This document shows, in pieces, positions 1 to 6,134 of a stretch of DNA of 7,657 nucleotides. The DNA comes from Candidatus Woesearchaeota archaeon (GTDB lineage: Archaea > Nanoarchaeota > Nanoarchaeia > Woesearchaeales > CALCXY01): assembly GCA_030751555.1 (NCBI GenBank), contig JASMFX010000160.1, positions 1-7,657 on the forward strand. The letters are read 5' to 3'. The notes beneath the pieces are model-generated. The model made no database searches. It saw only the letters and a list, made by a program, of their open reading frames with translations, and had not been told where the DNA came from. The translations under genes and the position numbers were made by a program. Every line of letters begins with the position of its first letter. The first letter of the stretch is position 1.

Positions 1-1
1 A

Positions 2-223
2 TATTTTGAGTTTGGCAAAGAATCAATTAGCAAAGCTATCCAAGAAATTAAGTTAAAAGAAACACCTCTTAAAATAAAGCAAAGAATCATTAAACTATCA
101 CATGACAGATTAGGAATGTATATCAACAGGGATGTTGCAAGGAGCCTTAATCTTAAAGGAGGGGAAGAGGTCTATGTCTCTTTGCCTGATAAGAAGCATA
201 TTTTGATTGATGTGAAGACATAA
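2..223 (+). CDS. C-terminal fragment of an AbrB/SpoVT-like-fold protein (5' end outside window)
   Basis: An open frame enters from the left edge and ends at TAA 221-223, giving about 73 residues with no start codon needed inside the window. The last 45 or so residues read like a swapped-hairpin AbrB/MazE-type domain: a basic strand (RIIKLSHDRLGMYI), then NRDVARSLNL, then a KGGEEVYV turn, and a final hydrophobic strand (HILIDVKT). In this family the domain binds DNA as a dimer, often as a transition-state regulator or antitoxin. The preceding 25 residues are charged and probably helical. The full protein length, and whether a toxin or enzyme domain precedes it, cannot be seen. Its stop lies 24 bp from the stop of the convergent gene on the other strand. 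Family assignment rests on the motif pattern; function is inferred. Confidence 0.6.
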   Translation, partial: YFEFGKESISKAIQEIKLKETPLKIKQRIIKLSHDRLGMYINRDVARSLNLKGGEEVYVSLPDKKHILIDVKT

Positions 224-247
224 TTTGCAAGTGAAGATTTTAGAATC

Positions 248-1588
248 CTATTTAATACGCTGCATAACTGTATCTAGTTGTTTTTGTAGGTTGTATAATT
301 TATAGGCAGTTTGCCAAGCTCTAAGTCCTACTGGGTCGCTTTGTGAAAGTATGGAAGATTTGATTTCATCTGTTCTCTGCATAATGCTTGGATTTACCTC
401 TGATCCATTATTCTTATCTAATAGATAGTTGAATGCCTTTACGGCATCTCCTTGAAAATGCTCGAGCATTGCAGTTGCAAGTGCTGTGCCTTGAGAATGT
501 TCATCCATTGGAGTACTCGAATCAGGGGATAGCCATCTAAGTCTATATCTTGTTAATGTAAAGTGTATGTCTTGCTTTAGGTCTGTATGAGTAGGATCAA
601 TATACTGTAGCCCTGCCAGGGGAAAGAGTAGACCTGCAGCTTCTTCAGCCATGTCACAAAATTCTGGATCAAAATCTGCAACATTGTGGAATCTAGACTC
701 ATGTCCAAGGTAGACAGCATGCCCTAGTTCATGGAGATAGGTTTCAAGAGTGCCAGCATAGCTATGATCAGTCATATGAATTTCTTGAGAGAGATCATGA
801 TGAATTCCAGAAGCATTGCCCTCCAATTTATCTTTGAATATTGCTTTTAAGGCTTTAGGGACTGGGTTGCCAGTTAGTTTTTCAAAAATTCTATTTCCAT
901 AATCTATGATATCTCCATACTTAGCTTCCTCAGTTTTCCAAGAGGCATCGCTGTTTTTTCTAGTGTACCATCGAAGTCCAAGACTACTTAGCTTCTCATT
1001 ATTTTTAATCATGTATTCGAGCCATGATTTCTGTTGATCAAGTTTAGTTTGCAGTTTTTTTAATCTACTTCTAGCCCATCGGTAACGCCAAGGAGGTTTT
1101 TCCTTGTCTAGTTTTGATCCATGTTTTAGCTCTATTTTTTCAATGGTTTTGGTGTGTTTTTCAATGCCATAAAATAGGGCATTAATATTAACACGATGAT
1201 GCCTCATTCTGTAGTCTTCATCTACACTTGAAATTACAAGATCTTCCAGAGGAGCTACAATAGAACTATTAGATGGTTGGATTGAATACTTAGGATTATC
1301 AATTGTTCCCCAGATATCTATGCTTCTTTGCATTGGTGTAAGAGGTGGGGGCCTAGATGTTGGAGGCTTGGGTGGTGGATCTGGCTCAAGAGGTTCAGGT
1401 TCAGTTTTTGGTATATGAGGCCTTTCCCATCGCTCAAGTGGCTTTATGGTTGATGTTGCGTGAGATCTCTCAATTGTTGATGTGCCATCAGAGGGTTTTG
1501 AAGGAAAAATTAGAAAATATGAAAGAAGTGAAACTAGTCCTGTAACACCAATATAGGGCAATAATGACTTTTTAACTCTTTGTAGCAT
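248..1588 (-). CDS. membrane-anchored putative zinc metallopeptidase (HELGH zincin), 446 aa
   Basis: The protein starts with a short basic stretch (MLQRVKK), then one hydrophobic segment at about residues 11-28 that should act as a signal anchor, placing the rest outside the cytoplasm. Residues 61-85 form a proline-rich linker (PEPEPLEPDPPPKPP). Residues about 143-205 are highly charged and probably coiled coil. The zincin motif HELGHAVYLGH has H286, E287 and H290, plus a histidine at 296. The H286-E287-x-x-H290-x5-H296 spacing equals that of metzincins, but tyrosine replaces the usual glycine at 293. A downstream DMAEEAAG segment (E315/E316) could instead give a gluzincin-type third ligand. 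I do not recognise the family beyond zincin fold. The ATG at 1588 has a TATA-like box about 28 nt upstream, so a nearly leaderless mRNA is likely. Role as a surface protease is inferred. Confidence 0.7.
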   Translation of the reverse strand: MLQRVKKSLLPYIGVTGLVSLLSYFLIFPSKPSDGTSTIERSHATSTIKPLERWERPHIPKTEPEPLEPDPPPKPPTSRPPPLTPMQRSIDIWGTIDNPKYSIQPSNSSIVAPLEDLVISSVDEDYRMRHHRVNINALFYGIEKHTKTIEKIELKHGSKLDKEKPPWRYRWARSRLKKLQTKLDQQKSWLEYMIKNNEKLSSLGLRWYTRKNSDASWKTEEAKYGDIIDYGNRIFEKLTGNPVPKALKAIFKDKLEGNASGIHHDLSQEIHMTDHSYAGTLETYLHELGHAVYLGHESRFHNVADFDPEFCDMAEEAAGLLFPLAGLQYIDPTHTDLKQDIHFTLTRYRLRWLSPDSSTPMDEHSQGTALATAMLEHFQGDAVKAFNYLLDKNNGSEVNPSIMQRTDEIKSSILSQSDPVGLRAWQTAYKLYNLQKQLDTVMQRIK

Positions 1589-1612
1589 TCTATCATGCGG
1601 GATTTTTAACCC

Positions 1613-1626
1613 TATTTAAAGCTTTC
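1613..1626 (-). promoter_or_regulatory. BRE/TATA-like promoter of the zincin gene
   Basis: On the minus strand the sequence reads GAAAGCTTTAAATA. The purine-rich GAAAG resembles a TFB recognition element and TTTAAATA (1620-1613) resembles an archaeal TATA box. Its centre is about 28 nt before the ATG at 1588, so transcription would begin at or just before the start codon. It shows that the zincin gene can be transcribed separately from thiI upstream. Confidence 0.55.
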
Positions 1627-1672
1627 TATATTTGTTACTTAAAAGTAGCAAATAAATGGTAATAGAATAGGA

Positions 1673-2815
1673 CTATTTATACTCAAAAACAGCAGAATTC
1701 TTTATTGTTGATCTGATGTCGTAGGATAGATTTTCTTCAGCTGCTTTCAAATCAGCGGATTTTGCCCTTAGCTCAGGGTGTTGAGGGACAAAATAGCTGC
1801 AACAATCCCCATAAGGCTCTTTAGAGATCTCTCCAGTCCCTATTTTATCGGCGAGATTGATAATTTCCTGCTTGTCAAAGCCAATTAATGGAGTGAGGAC
1901 TTGTAGAGGTGATTCTGCATACACTGCTTGGAGATTATCAAGTGTCTGAGAAGCAACCTGGCTGATCGAATCGCCGGTTACTAAAAATCTTGCTTTGTGT
2001 TGGTTTGCAATCTCAGCAGCTATCTTTAGCATTACCTTGCGATAGATTAACATGCGCTGCTCTGCCTTGACTTTTTTAATGATCTCCTTTTGGATATCTT
2101 CAAAATGAACAATAAACAACTTTGTTTTAATTTGAAATTTTGAGAGCTGGGTTGCTAGCCTCTCGATCTTATCCTGGACTGATTTTGTCAAGGTGTTCTT
2201 GTTTTGAAAGTGCACGAGGAGGACTTCACAGCCCCTCTTCATCATCATGTAAGCTGCAACAGGAGAATCAAAGCCTCCAGATAGAAGGGTAACTACTTTC
2301 TGTCGTGGATCGGTTGGGAAGCCGCCAACACCTTTAATATCCTCAAGTGAGAGATATGCAAAGTGGTTTGCAATCTCAACCTTTAGATCCATGTCAGGAG
2401 ATTCCATTTTTGCTTTTTTCTTTAGCTTGTCAACCACTTCCTGGCCAAGTTTATTGTTAAGCTCCATAGAATCAAATGGAGATTCTTTTTTCCTTCGTTT
2501 TGCACTTATTTTAAATGTTGAGAATTTTTTATTTTTGAGCATTGCGATGGACTGTTTTTTCAGTTCTTCTAAGTCGAGCTTGCATTTGACTGCTGGTGAA
2601 AAATAGGCAATACCTGGAATCTTTTTCAGGATATCAGAGGCTTTTTCAGTTTCTTTTGTCTCTACAACAATGTGACTCATGTCTTGAAAAATGTTAGTTG
2701 CTAAGGAACCCAACTTTTTTTCACAATTCTTTATCAATAGCTTTTCAAAATAACTTCTGTTTTTTCCTTTTAATGCAATTTCAGCATAGTGGATAATAAT
2801 GCAATTTGGTTTCAT
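1673..2815 (-). CDS. thiI: ThiI, tRNA 4-thiouridine synthase (THUMP + PP-loop, no rhodanese domain), 380 aa
   Basis: ThiI adenylates uridine 8 of tRNA and replaces its oxygen with sulfur; in some organisms it also feeds sulfur to thiamine synthesis. The start MKPNCIIIHYAEIALKGKNR is typical of the family's N-terminal ferredoxin-like domain. A THUMP domain follows (about 60-165, with LEDIKGVGG near its end). The PP-loop ATPase motif LLSGGFDSPVAAY has SGGFDS at 179-184. The family block TGDSISQVASQTLDNL spans 280-295, and PYGDCCSYFVPQHP carries the C338/C339 pair, one of which matches the catalytic cysteine of the synthase domain. At 380 residues it lacks the C-terminal rhodanese domain of E. 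coli ThiI, as is usual in archaea and Bacillus, so another persulfide or sulfide source is needed. No CxxC pair like that of the iron-sulfur methanogen ThiI is visible. Its ATG overlaps the flavoprotein stop (TAATG), with no clear Shine-Dalgarno, so translation is probably coupled. Confidence 0.95.
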   Translation of the reverse strand: MKPNCIIIHYAEIALKGKNRSYFEKLLIKNCEKKLGSLATNIFQDMSHIVVETKETEKASDILKKIPGIAYFSPAVKCKLDLEELKKQSIAMLKNKKFSTFKISAKRRKKESPFDSMELNNKLGQEVVDKLKKKAKMESPDMDLKVEIANHFAYLSLEDIKGVGGFPTDPRQKVVTLLSGGFDSPVAAYMMMKRGCEVLLVHFQNKNTLTKSVQDKIERLATQLSKFQIKTKLFIVHFEDIQKEIIKKVKAEQRMLIYRKVMLKIAAEIANQHKARFLVTGDSISQVASQTLDNLQAVYAESPLQVLTPLIGFDKQEIINLADKIGTGEISKEPYGDCCSYFVPQHPELRAKSADLKAAEENLSYDIRSTIKNSAVFEYK

Positions 2816-3504
2816 TAGGAATACCGCTCTAGGTGAATATCTTTCTTATCTACACCCTTGCTTTCAAGAAGTGCCTTGGTATCATTAACCATCTCCTTTA
2901 ATCCGCAGATATAGAATGTTTTGTTGCTAAGATCCTCTGGAAGGTGTGCTTGAACTCTGCCCATTGAGCCTTCCCAGTTTTCTCTGCTCAATGTGGGAGT
3001 GTAGGTGAAGTTGGGATACTTATCTATCAGAGCGCAGAGATCATCATGCATACAGAGGTGTTCCTTGCTTCTTACTCCAAATATCAGATGAAAATTCTTT
3101 TCAGGTGATTTTGGGAGAAACTCTAGCAGCATGCTGTGGAAAGGTGCAACTCCTGTCCCATTTGCAATGAACCAATGCTCTTTGTTTTCTGTTTTTTCAT
3201 CAAAGAGAAATCTGCCAAAAGGGCCTTTTAATTCAAATTCGTCTCCAGGTTTAGATTTCCACATTATTGGAGTGCTTAATCCTTCTGGAATGAGCTTGTA
3301 GAGAAAATCAATAGAATCTTTCTGAGAGGGTGGATTAAATAATGAGTAGGGCCTTAGTTTTGTCTTTCCATTTTCCTCAATAACAATACTGATGAATTGG
3401 CCTGGTTTGAAGGTGAGGTCTGCTGGAGCTGTTAGTTTCATTAGTTTTATGGAATCAGCTATTAATTCATTGCTAATAACCTTTGATTTGAAGTTCATAA
3501 CCAT
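2815..3504 (-). CDS. ferredoxin-NADP+ reductase-family flavoprotein (FAD + NAD(P) domains), about 229 aa
   Basis: This is a two-domain oxidoreductase that should pass electrons between NAD(P)H and a one-electron carrier through FAD. Numbered from the chosen start, residues 1-100 form the FAD-binding barrel with R51-P-Y-S (flavin contact) and GPFG at 94-97. Residues 108-229 form the NAD(P)-binding domain with NGTGVAPF at 115-122 and the YICG motif at 198-201 before the last helix. It ends ERYS. There is no fused ferredoxin domain or cysteine cluster motif, so its partner must be separate. The frame stays open to an ATG at 3573, but I chose the ATG at 3504: a TATA-like box sits 27 nt ahead of it, the family alignment begins there, and the longer version would overlap the gene upstream. 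The stop overlaps the thiI start by one base. The physiological partner is unknown. Confidence 0.85.
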   Translation of the reverse strand: MVMNFKSKVISNELIADSIKLMKLTAPADLTFKPGQFISIVIEENGKTKLRPYSLFNPPSQKDSIDFLYKLIPEGLSTPIMWKSKPGDEFELKGPFGRFLFDEKTENKEHWFIANGTGVAPFHSMLLEFLPKSPEKNFHLIFGVRSKEHLCMHDDLCALIDKYPNFTYTPTLSRENWEGSMGRVQAHLPEDLSNKTFYICGLKEMVNDTKALLESKGVDKKDIHLERYS

Positions 3505-3526
3505 TTTAGAGAGAAGAAGAGGGTTG

Positions 3527-3535
3527 TTTAAATAT
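3527..3535 (-). promoter_or_regulatory. TATA-like box of the flavoprotein-thiI operon
   Basis: ATATTTAAA on the minus strand is centred 27 nt before the ATG at 3504, in the gap after the receiver-like gene's stop at 3545. This supports both the internal start and a leaderless two-gene transcript. It also means that the first 23 codons of the longer open frame (3573-3505) are promoter and upstream-gene sequence. Confidence 0.55.
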
Positions 3536-3544
3536 GTAACGGAT

Positions 3545-3955
3545 CTATTGATAGGTTCCGGGAAGAGGTGCACTACGCATTCTTAATTTTGCATTACTAG
3601 CTCTGAGGTGAGCCTCAAAGGATATTTGCGAAAGAGGTCTTTCAATTCTCATGTCAAAAAAATTATCATTAGGCTCTGCCTTAAATCTGCAAAACATGCT
3701 CCAGGGATGAGAATCGCTTTTCTTTAGATGATGAATTATGGCATATTTGTCATCATCATCCCCTAGACGGTCTGTCACGAGTATGTGCGGTCTTATTTTT
3801 TCGGACAGATTGATATAATACTCGCAAGTTCTTGCGATAAAGTAGTCTATCCCCAATTGCTCAAAAACCTTACCCATACGATTTAATGTATTCCAGTCAT
3901 GTTCAAGAACAACGGCTGTTTGAAAATAGGGTAGTTCTGATTCTCGATTATACAT
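3545..3955 (-). CDS. stand-alone degenerate receiver (CheY-like) protein, 136 aa
   Basis: I cannot name a specific family, but the order of segments resembles a response-regulator receiver. Strand 1 is TAVVLEHD (13-20), with E18 and D20 in place of the acidic pair. A helix ends in FEQLG, and IDYFIAR looks like strand 2. Strand 3 is HILVTDRLGDDDD, with D62 where the phosphorylated aspartate would sit. Near the end RIERPLSQISFEAHL (103-117) resembles the KPxxxxEL element of strand/helix 5, but arginine replaces the key lysine before the proline. Strand 4 (SMFCRF) lacks an obvious Thr/Ser switch residue. About 20 basic residues follow (NAKLRMRSAPLPGTYQ), with no output domain. It could be a pseudo-receiver that binds a partner without phosphorylation. 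The ATG at 3955 lies 26 nt after a TATA-like box. Function is inferred and uncertain. Confidence 0.55.
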   Translation of the reverse strand: MYNRESELPYFQTAVVLEHDWNTLNRMGKVFEQLGIDYFIARTCEYYINLSEKIRPHILVTDRLGDDDDKYAIIHHLKKSDSHPWSMFCRFKAEPNDNFFDMRIERPLSQISFEAHLRASNAKLRMRSAPLPGTYQ

Positions 3956-3976
3956 AGTAGATGGAGTTATTCATTG

Positions 3977-3986
3977 ATATTTAAAG
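3977..3986 (-). promoter_or_regulatory. TATA-like box of the receiver-like gene
   Basis: CTTTAAATAT on the minus strand is centred 26-27 nt before the ATG at 3955, giving a leaderless start. It faces away from the citrate operon promoter at 4023-4031; the two start codons are about 98 bp apart, so this is a divergent intergenic region. Confidence 0.55.
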
Positions 3987-4022
3987 ATTGAGGCTGGAAG
4001 AGGTGGAATTAGATTAGATAAG

Positions 4023-4031
4023 TTTTATAAA
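4023..4031 (+). promoter_or_regulatory. TATA-like box of the citrate-cleaving operon
   Basis: TTTTATAAA is centred 27 nt before the ATG at 4054, preceded by a purine-rich stretch (AGATTAGATAAG). The position predicts that transcription begins at the ATG, and argues against the in-frame TTG at 4033, which would lie only a few bases after the box. Confidence 0.6.
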
Positions 4032-4053
4032 CTTGAAAGTACCCCATTTCTTC

Positions 4054-5253
4054 ATGAAATTATTGGAATACAGGGGTAAGGAGTTATTTAAAAAGGTAGG
4101 AATTTCTTTGCCCGATAGTGTTGTGGTTTCAGCTGATGATTACGAGTCCAAGATAAAGGAATTCTTAGGGAGCCATAAAGAAGTATTACTAAAAGCCCAA
4201 GTAATCGGTGGGAAAAGAAAAAAGCTCGGATTGATCGATGAGGCCACTGATGTTGACGGGGCTTTGGAGAAGGCAAAGGCCATTTTCGCAAAGGAATACA
4301 ACAAACTGCCGATTGAATCGATCCTCGTTGAAGAAAAAGTTAATGTTGATGATGAATACTACTTTTCTATTGTATATGACTCCGGTAGTAGGAAGCCAAT
4401 GATCATGTTTATCAAAAGTGGAGGGATAGATGTGGAGGATTCTAAAGAAGAAGTGATAACCCAGACCTTTTCACCAAATAGAGGATTAAGTGATGAAGAA
4501 GCAAAGCAGTTTTCAGAAAAGGTTGGCTTAGATACTAATTTTGTAGAGGTTTGCGTTAAAGCTGTAAAGTGTTTCAGAGATTATGATTGCAGGATACTAG
4601 AGATTAATCCATTAATCAAGACTCAAAAAGGATTCATAGCAGGGGATGCTAAGGTAACCATAGATGATTCAGCTGTAAAGAGAGTTGAAGAGTTCAAAGA
4701 GGTAGAGGATCCTGAAGATAAGACATTTTTAAGCCCCATGGAGATGGAGGCAAGAAAGATAGATGAAGATGACCATAGAGGTGTAAGCGGGAAAACATTT
4801 GTAGAGTTTGACGGCGACATAGCAGTGTTAGCTTCTGGAGGGGGAGCATCTTTAACTTGTATGGATGCAATGGTTGAGGCAGGAGGAAAGGCAGCGAACT
4901 ATACAGAATACTCTGGAAACCCTCCGAAAGAGAAAGTTGTAAAGTTAACAAAATTAACACTCTCCAAAAAAGGACTTAATGGATGCTTGGTAGTTGGCGG
5001 GACAGCTAACTTTACAGATATCTTTGAGACCCTATCAGGATTTGTTGAAGGTTTAGGATTAGTAGAGCCAAAAGTTGATTATCCCATCATTATTAGAAGG
5101 GCTGGGCCTCGAGATAAGGAAGCCAAAGAAATGGTTGAGAGGTTTGCTAAGGATAAAGGATACAATATCACTTTTTATGGTGAAGAGACACCCATGACTG
5201 TTGCTGTTAAAGAGATTGTACAAAAAGTTAAGGAGTATAAAAATGCTAACTAA
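4054..5253 (+). CDS. ccsA: citryl-CoA synthetase / ATP-citrate lyase ATP-grasp subunit (SucC-like), 399 aa
   Basis: This subunit binds ATP and citrate and, with the next gene product, makes citryl-CoA. The start MKLLEYRGKELFKKVG is the classic opening of the ATP-grasp domain. EINP at 183-186 belongs to the metal/ATP site. The C-terminal ligase domain separates it from succinyl-CoA synthetase beta: GGGAS (262-266), ANYTEYSG (281-288), GGTANFTD (315-322), RRAGP (348-352) and YGEETPMT (375-382) match the human ACLY segments GGGAS, ANYGEYSG, SIANFT, RRGGP and GTETHMT. In ACLY the ANFT loop contacts citrate, whereas succinyl-CoA synthetase has a different sequence there. The length equals the small (AclB) subunit of bacterial ATP-citrate lyase and the large CCS subunit. 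I chose ATG 4054 for its TATA spacing and the family start. It overlaps the next gene by 11 nt. The ccsA name follows Hydrogenobacter usage; aclB would also fit. Confidence 0.9.
   Translation: MKLLEYRGKELFKKVGISLPDSVVVSADDYESKIKEFLGSHKEVLLKAQVIGGKRKKLGLIDEATDVDGALEKAKAIFAKEYNKLPIESILVEEKVNVDDEYYFSIVYDSGSRKPMIMFIKSGGIDVEDSKEEVITQTFSPNRGLSDEEAKQFSEKVGLDTNFVEVCVKAVKCFRDYDCRILEINPLIKTQKGFIAGDAKVTIDDSAVKRVEEFKEVEDPEDKTFLSPMEMEARKIDEDDHRGVSGKTFVEFDGDIAVLASGGGASLTCMDAMVEAGGKAANYTEYSGNPPKEKVVKLTKLTLSKKGLNGCLVVGGTANFTDIFETLSGFVEGLGLVEPKVDYPIIIRRAGPRDKEAKEMVERFAKDKGYNITFYGEETPMTVAVKEIVQKVKEYKNAN
5231..5235 (+). promoter_or_regulatory. Shine-Dalgarno site of the SucD-like gene
   Basis: AGGAG ends 7 nt before the ATG at 5243 and lies inside the coding end of the upstream gene. 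It decides the start: the open frame reaches a TTG at 5201, and another ATG occurs at 5258, but only 5243 has a well-spaced ribosome site. Confidence 0.65.
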
Positions 5254-6133
5254 AGATATGCACGTATTGGTCCAGGGAATGACTGGCAAAGAAGGTTCTA
5301 GAGCTACAAAGGAGATGCTTGATTATGGAACTAAGGTGACTTGCGGGGTTACTCCAGGCAAAGGAGGCCAGGAAGTTGAAGGATTGCCTGTTTTTAATTC
5401 TGTATCAGAAGCAATGAAGCATGATCCAAAAATTGAAGCAACAGTTTGTTTTGTTCCGCCATTGTTTTTGTATGGCGCTGCTAAGGAGGCATTGGATGCT
5501 GGGATCAAATTGATTGTCATTATTTCAGAGAATGTTCCTATCCAAGATTCTGCAAAGCTAGTGGAAGAGGCTAATGAGAAGGGCATAAGGATTATTGGTC
5601 CTGCATCTGTGGGCATTATTAGAGTAGGAGAGGCAAAGATTGGCAGTGTAGGAAGCGACGAGAGAATGTATACTAAAGGACCTGTGGGGATTGTATCCAA
5701 ATCAGGAGGTATGTGTGGTGAAACTTCATTAATCCTTACCCAGCAGGGCATTGGTCAGAGCACTGTGGTTGGCATTGGAGGGGATCAGATCATAGGGACT
5801 AGCTTTACTGATATGTTTGAGATTTTGGAGAATGATGATGAGACCAAGGTTATTGTTATGTATGGAGAGATAGGCGGCCAATATGAAGATTTAGCTGCTC
5901 AGATGATTAAGGATAAAAAAATAACAAAGCCTGTTGTGGCTTTTATCTCTGGTCAGTTTGCAGAGAGCATGAGTAGAGATCTTGCAATGGGACACGCAGG
6001 AGCTATTATTGAAAAGGGCCAGGGAAAGGCCAAGGATAAGAAAAAATTATTAAGGGATGCTGGCGTATTAGTTGCAGATTATCATGATGAAATACCTGCT
6101 TTGGTGAAAAAAGCAATGAACAAAGGTGATTGA
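5243..6133 (+). CDS. ccsB: citryl-CoA synthetase / ATP-citrate lyase phosphohistidine subunit (SucD-like), 296 aa
   Basis: This subunit binds CoA and carries the histidine that is phosphorylated during acyl-CoA ligation. The N-terminal CoA-binding Rossmann domain has QGMTGKEG (11-18) and GVTPGKGG (35-42). The active-site histidine is H251 in MGHAGAI (249-255), and E209 in YGEIGG (207-212) matches the glutamate that stabilises phosphohistidine in E. coli SucD. SKSGGMCGE (152-160) matches ACLY SRSGGMSNE, whereas succinyl-CoA synthetases normally have SGTLTYE; this favours the citrate-type enzyme. Length is normal for SucD and shorter than AclA, which carries a fused citrate synthase-like domain; here that domain is the separate next gene. 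The stop overlaps the ribosome site of the lyase gene. The exact substrate is inferred from motifs and the lyase neighbour. Confidence 0.9.
   Translation: MLTKDMHVLVQGMTGKEGSRATKEMLDYGTKVTCGVTPGKGGQEVEGLPVFNSVSEAMKHDPKIEATVCFVPPLFLYGAAKEALDAGIKLIVIISENVPIQDSAKLVEEANEKGIRIIGPASVGIIRVGEAKIGSVGSDERMYTKGPVGIVSKSGGMCGETSLILTQQGIGQSTVVGIGGDQIIGTSFTDMFEILENDDETKVIVMYGEIGGQYEDLAAQMIKDKKITKPVVAFISGQFAESMSRDLAMGHAGAIIEKGQGKAKDKKKLLRDAGVLVADYHDEIPALVKKAMNKGD
6124..6130 (+). promoter_or_regulatory. Shine-Dalgarno site of the citryl-CoA lyase gene
   Basis: AGGTGAT is an exact seven-base complement to the conserved archaeal 16S 3' tail (ATCACCT). It sits four bases before the ATG at 6135 and inside the last codons of the upstream gene. 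It argues for ATG 6135 over the in-frame GTG at 6126, which lies within the motif itself. Confidence 0.75.
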
Positions 6134-6134
6134 G

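Noticed and set aside
1357..1545. Plus-strand open frame opposite the zincin N-terminus
   Set aside because: It mirrors the proline-rich and low-complexity coding of the minus-strand gene, has no promoter or ribosome site, and resembles no family.
1631..1655. Inverted repeat TACTT-AA-AAGTA after thiI as a terminator
   Set aside because: The stem has only five A/T-rich pairs and the T-run is short; it also overlaps the promoter region of the next gene, so support is too weak.
4088..4960. Minus-strand open frames inside the ATP-grasp gene
   Set aside because: They are shadows of a strongly recognised gene; their residue composition is not protein-like.
5323..5751. 142-codon minus-strand open frame inside the SucD-like gene
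   Set aside because: Long, but fully antisense to conserved CoA-ligase motifs; Pro/Ser/Ile-rich shadow sequence without promoter or start context.
4054..6133. Succinyl-CoA synthetase (sucCD) reading of the first two operon genes
   Set aside because: The ACL/CCS-type motifs ANFT, ANYTEYSG and SGGM, together with the adjacent citryl-CoA lyase gene, fit citrate better than succinate.
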